Below are positions 41,521 through 43,943 of a DNA stretch of 43,943 nt, piece after piece. The stretch's first letter is position 1; every line of letters starts with the position of its first letter. This DNA is from a bacterium. Lineage in GTDB: Bacteria > Patescibacteriota > Microgenomatia > UBA1400 > PJMF01. The translations under genes and the position numbers were made by a program. The stretch is from assembly GCA_017431585.1 (NCBI GenBank), contig JAFRKU010000088.1:1-43943 (forward strand). Direction: 5' to 3'. Below the pieces are notes generated by a model. That model had not been told where the DNA came from. It did no database searches and saw only the letters and a program-made list of their open reading frames with translations.

Positions 41521-42576
41521 ATGAACATTTTTGATATTTTGGGTATGCTGGTGGAACGAGGCGGTTCGGACATCCATTTGCTAGCGGGTGTGCCGCCGAT
41601 TATGCGGATTGACGGCGATTTAGTGCCGGTGGAGGGCGTGGGAGCTTTAGGCGAGGCAGAGCTGGATATTCTAATTTCGCCGTTGATGAACGAAGCGCAG
41701 AAAAAAGTTTTTGCTGAAAAATGGGAGCACGATTTTGCGTATCAGTTTGCGGACAAGGGTCGGTTTCGGGTCAATGTCTACATGGCCCGGGGCAAAAAAT
41801 CGGCGGCGCTGCGGTTGATCCCGGCGCAGATTCGCACTATCGAAGAACTCAATTTGCCCCCGATTTTTAATCAATTGGCACTGATGAAACAAGGACTGGT
41901 GCTGGTAACTGGTCCCACGGGTGAGGGTAAATCGACGTCGCTGGCGGCTTTGATTGATAGAATTAATAGCACGCGCAATGAACACATTTTAACCATCGAA
42001 GACCCAATTGAGTTTATTTACGAACCGAAGCGATCGATTATTTCTCAGCGGGAGCTCAATGAAGACACGCAAACGTGGGCGGCGGCGCTGCGGAGTGCTT
42101 TGCGCGAAGATCCCAATATCGTGCTGGTGGGCGAAATGCGTGACTATGAAACTATTGCCGCGGCGATTACAGTGGCGGAAACGGGTCACTTGGTGCTGGG
42201 GACACTGCACACGGCTTCGGCGGCGCAAACGGTGGACCGGATTATCGATAGTTTCCCGGCGCATCAGCAAGCGCAAATTCGCCAGCAGCTGGCGCAAACG
42301 TTGGAGGCGGTGGTATCGCAACGGTTGCTGAAGAAAAACGGCGGCGGTCGGGTGGCGGCTTTTGAGGTCATGTCGGTTAATAACGGCGTGCGCAATTTGA
42401 TTCGGGAATCTAAGAGTTATCAGATCGATAATATTTTGCAAACTACGCAAGACGAAGGCAATATACTGATTGAAACGTCGCTGCTGAATTTGTTGCAACA
42501 AAATTTAATCACGCGCGAAGACGCGCTGCGCACAGCTTTTCGCCCCGAACAATTGGCGCGGAGTTTAGGAGGATAA
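41521..42576 (+). CDS. pilT: Type IV pilus retraction ATPase PilT
   Basis: 351 residues, normal for PilT. GGSDIHLLAGVPPIMRIDGD at the start, Walker A LVTGPTGEGKSTSLAAL (Glu replaces the common Ser), Asp box TIEDPIEFIYEPKRSIISQRE, Walker B IVLVGEMRDYETI, His box GTLHTASAAQTVDRIIDSFP. The C-terminal AIRNLIRE-like helix is present as GVRNLIRESK. AAAAGG precedes the ATG. Retraction drives twitching and DNA uptake in other bacteria. 31 nt after pilB and 3 nt before pilC: one operon. Confidence 0.94.
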   Translation: MNIFDILGMLVERGGSDIHLLAGVPPIMRIDGDLVPVEGVGALGEAELDILISPLMNEAQKKVFAEKWEHDFAYQFADKGRFRVNVYMARGKKSAALRLIPAQIRTIEELNLPPIFNQLALMKQGLVLVTGPTGEGKSTSLAALIDRINSTRNEHILTIEDPIEFIYEPKRSIISQRELNEDTQTWAAALRSALREDPNIVLVGEMRDYETIAAAITVAETGHLVLGTLHTASAAQTVDRIIDSFPAHQQAQIRQQLAQTLEAVVSQRLLKKNGGGRVAAFEVMSVNNGVRNLIRESKSYQIDNILQTTQDEGNILIETSLLNLLQQNLITREDALRTAFRPEQLARSLGG

Positions 42577-42579
42577 ACC

Positions 42580-43788
42580 ATGCCATTTTTCACTTATAAG
42601 GCGAAAACAAACAGCGGATTGGTGCAAAAAGGGCGCGTGGAAGCGGCCAACATTAATAAAGCCGCGGAAACTTTGAGCGAACGTGGCTTGTTTGTGATCA
42701 CGCTGGATCCGGTGGTGGAAACGGGATTTTTGAGTATTTTTGCGCGCAAAGCCACCATGAAGTTTGACGAAGTGGTGATTTTCACGCGACAAATGGCAGC
42801 GATTATCGAAGCGGGTTTGACGATTACCAATGGCATCGGGATTTTGGCGGATCAAGCTTCGCCCGGGGCCAAAGAAGTGCTTAATCAAATTTTGAATGAT
42901 TTGGAAGCGGGAATGAGTTTTTCGGCGGCGCTGCGACGTTTTCCCAAAATTTTTGATAATTCTTATACCTATATGGTAGAAGCCGGTGAATCCAGCGGGA
43001 GTTTGGACGTGGTGCTCAATCGCTTGGCTGACACGATGGAAGAACGGCGCGAGTTTAAATCCAAAGTCAGCGGGGCGATGATTTACCCGATTGCGATTTT
43101 TATCATCATGGGTATTGTGGTGGTCGTGGTGATGATTTTTGTGGTGCCGACGATTTCGGAAATTTTTGAGCAGTTTGACGCCGAATTGCCGATTGCGACG
43201 CGAATTTTGATTGGTTTATCGGATTTTATGGTTAACTATTGGTATTGGTGTATCGCTTTGGTGGCGGCGGTGGTGGGGGTGTATTGGGTGTGGTATCAAG
43301 CGCCGGCGAGTAAACGGATCGTGGATAAAATCATGCTGAAAATACCGGTGTTTGGTCCCTTGCGCCAAAAAACGATTTTGAAAGATTATAATGAAACGCT
43401 GGGGATGTTAGTGCACTCGGGTGTGCCGCTAGTGGAAGCTTTGGATTTGGCGGGTTCGAGCGTGACGAGTCCGGTGTATCATGATAATTTGATGGAAATC
43501 CAGGAAAAAGTGGAAAAAGGGATTAGTCTGGGCACGGCTTTTGAAGCCTATGATGATTTCCCGCCAATCATGACGCAAATGATTAAAGTGGGCGAAGAAA
43601 CCGGCAAGTTGGACGAAGTGCTGATGAAAATCACCGAATACTTCCGCGGCGATAGCGAGCGGGCGGTGGCTAATATGATGTCGGCCCTGGAGCCAATCAT
43701 CATGGTGATTTTGGGTCTGGCGGTGGCTTTCTTGGTGATTGCTATCATCTTGCCTATCTTCCAACTTTCGGATGCAGTCAATATGTAA
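42580..43788 (+). CDS. pilC: Type IV pilus inner-membrane platform protein PilC/GspF
   Basis: 402 residues. Two T2SSF domains (about 70-190 and 275-395), each followed by TM helices: DEVVIFTRQMAAIIEAGLTI and AGESSGSLDVVLNRLADTME in the first, LGMLVHSGVPLVEALDLA and VGEETGKLDEVLMKITEYF in the second; TM segments near 170-192, 222-240 and 375-395. Platform on which PilB assembles pilin. GGAGG at 42568-42572 overlaps the pilT stop. Confidence 0.95.
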   Translation: MPFFTYKAKTNSGLVQKGRVEAANINKAAETLSERGLFVITLDPVVETGFLSIFARKATMKFDEVVIFTRQMAAIIEAGLTITNGIGILADQASPGAKEVLNQILNDLEAGMSFSAALRRFPKIFDNSYTYMVEAGESSGSLDVVLNRLADTMEERREFKSKVSGAMIYPIAIFIIMGIVVVVVMIFVVPTISEIFEQFDAELPIATRILIGLSDFMVNYWYWCIALVAAVVGVYWVWYQAPASKRIVDKIMLKIPVFGPLRQKTILKDYNETLGMLVHSGVPLVEALDLAGSSVTSPVYHDNLMEIQEKVEKGISLGTAFEAYDDFPPIMTQMIKVGEETGKLDEVLMKITEYFRGDSERAVANMMSALEPIIMVILGLAVAFLVIAIILPIFQLSDAVNM

Positions 43789-43796
43789 AGGACTAT

Positions 43797-43802
43797 TATA
43801 AT
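43797..43802 (+). promoter_or_regulatory. -10 box of the prepilin gene
   Basis: TATAAT within ACTATTATAATAGT; the ATG follows 18 nt later after AGAAAG, so pilin probably has its own promoter and leader within the pilus cluster. Confidence 0.6.
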
Positions 43803-43820
43803 AGTATACAGAAAGCAGAC

Positions 43821-43943
43821 ATGAAACAGATGAAAAGACAAAGCGCTTTTACCATGGTGGAACTGCTAGTGACAATTGTGATTATAGCCGTGTTGGCGCT
43901 GGCGGGTTTTTACGCTTTGAATATAACCAACACCATGAATAAA
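43821..43943 (+). CDS. Type IV prepilin (N-terminal part; runs off window)
   Basis: 41 codons visible. MKQMKRQSAFTMVELLVTIV is a class III signal: a short basic leader, then a Phe-Thr-x-V-E-L sequence with Glu at mature position 5, followed by the hydrophobic assembly helix IIAVLALAGFYALN. The residue before the mature Phe is Ala, a less common but accepted alternative to Gly for prepilin peptidase cleavage. Located just after pilC, so likely a major or minor pilin. Confidence 0.9.
   Translation, partial: MKQMKRQSAFTMVELLVTIVIIAVLALAGFYALNITNTMNK

Overview
The window looks like a chromosomal segment of a Candidate Phyla Radiation (Patescibacteria) bacterium; the exact lineage is not resolved. 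This is inference from gene content: a phenylalanyl-tRNA synthetase beta chain without its OB domain, a trigger factor without its PPIase domain, a Zn-finger-less DnaJ, a stand-alone VirD4-like ATPase, a type IV pilus cassette, many GT39-like membrane glycosyltransferases, and cell-wall enzymes (PBP1A, LytR-CpsA-Psr). Most genes are preceded by an extended -10 box (TGGTATAAT or similar) only 6-9 nt before the start codon, so most mRNAs are probably leaderless. I used this to revise several starts.

Layout. 1-2.3 kb: a partial DHH phosphoesterase gene, an independent structured ncRNA with a perfect promoter and its own terminator, then about 1.2 kb without genes that carries ATTATAGGA repeats. 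2.3-7.6 kb: rnpA, pheT, an acidic low-complexity protein and a VirD4/TraG-like ATPase. 7.6-10 kb: UDP-glucuronate decarboxylase-like SDR, L-lactate dehydrogenase and a small membrane-anchored barrel protein. 10.0-13.2 kb: a segment bounded by two inverted copies of a ~120-bp repeat, holding tRNA-Val(CAC), a ferredoxin-reductase-like flavoprotein, a secreted protein, a small basic protein and pheS. 13.3-19.7 kb: a possibly uS2-like protein, YibE/F, IspD, a J-protein, and a large membrane protein ending in a LytR_C-like domain. 19.8-25 kb (mostly minus strand): PBP1A, a frameshifted GT2, a Cas4/AddB-like nuclease and a surface protein. 25.2-37.6 kb: an LCP ligase followed by a tightly packed glycosyltransferase operon with GT2-GT39 and GT2-GT4 fusions. 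37.7-39.7 kb: trigger factor and DNA polymerase III delta-prime. 39.7 kb to the end: pilB-pilT-pilC and the start of a prepilin gene.

The genes fit a cell that invests in its surface: sugar-nucleotide supply (UXS), glycan assembly and flipping-side transfer (GT2/GT4/GT39), attachment to wall (LCP), peptidoglycan synthesis (PBP1A), and pili for attachment or DNA uptake.

The main new signals are: (i) a 14-mer, GCAGTTGTTAGGCG, present five times exactly plus one 12-mer match, all on one strand between 22 and 39.4 kb, in coding, antisense and intergenic positions; (ii) a conserved ~48-bp promoter module (CCAGGC-N-rich-GCCT hairpin abutting TTGACA) used three times, once for the ncRNA; (iii) the inverted 120-bp repeats; and (iv) the ncRNA itself.
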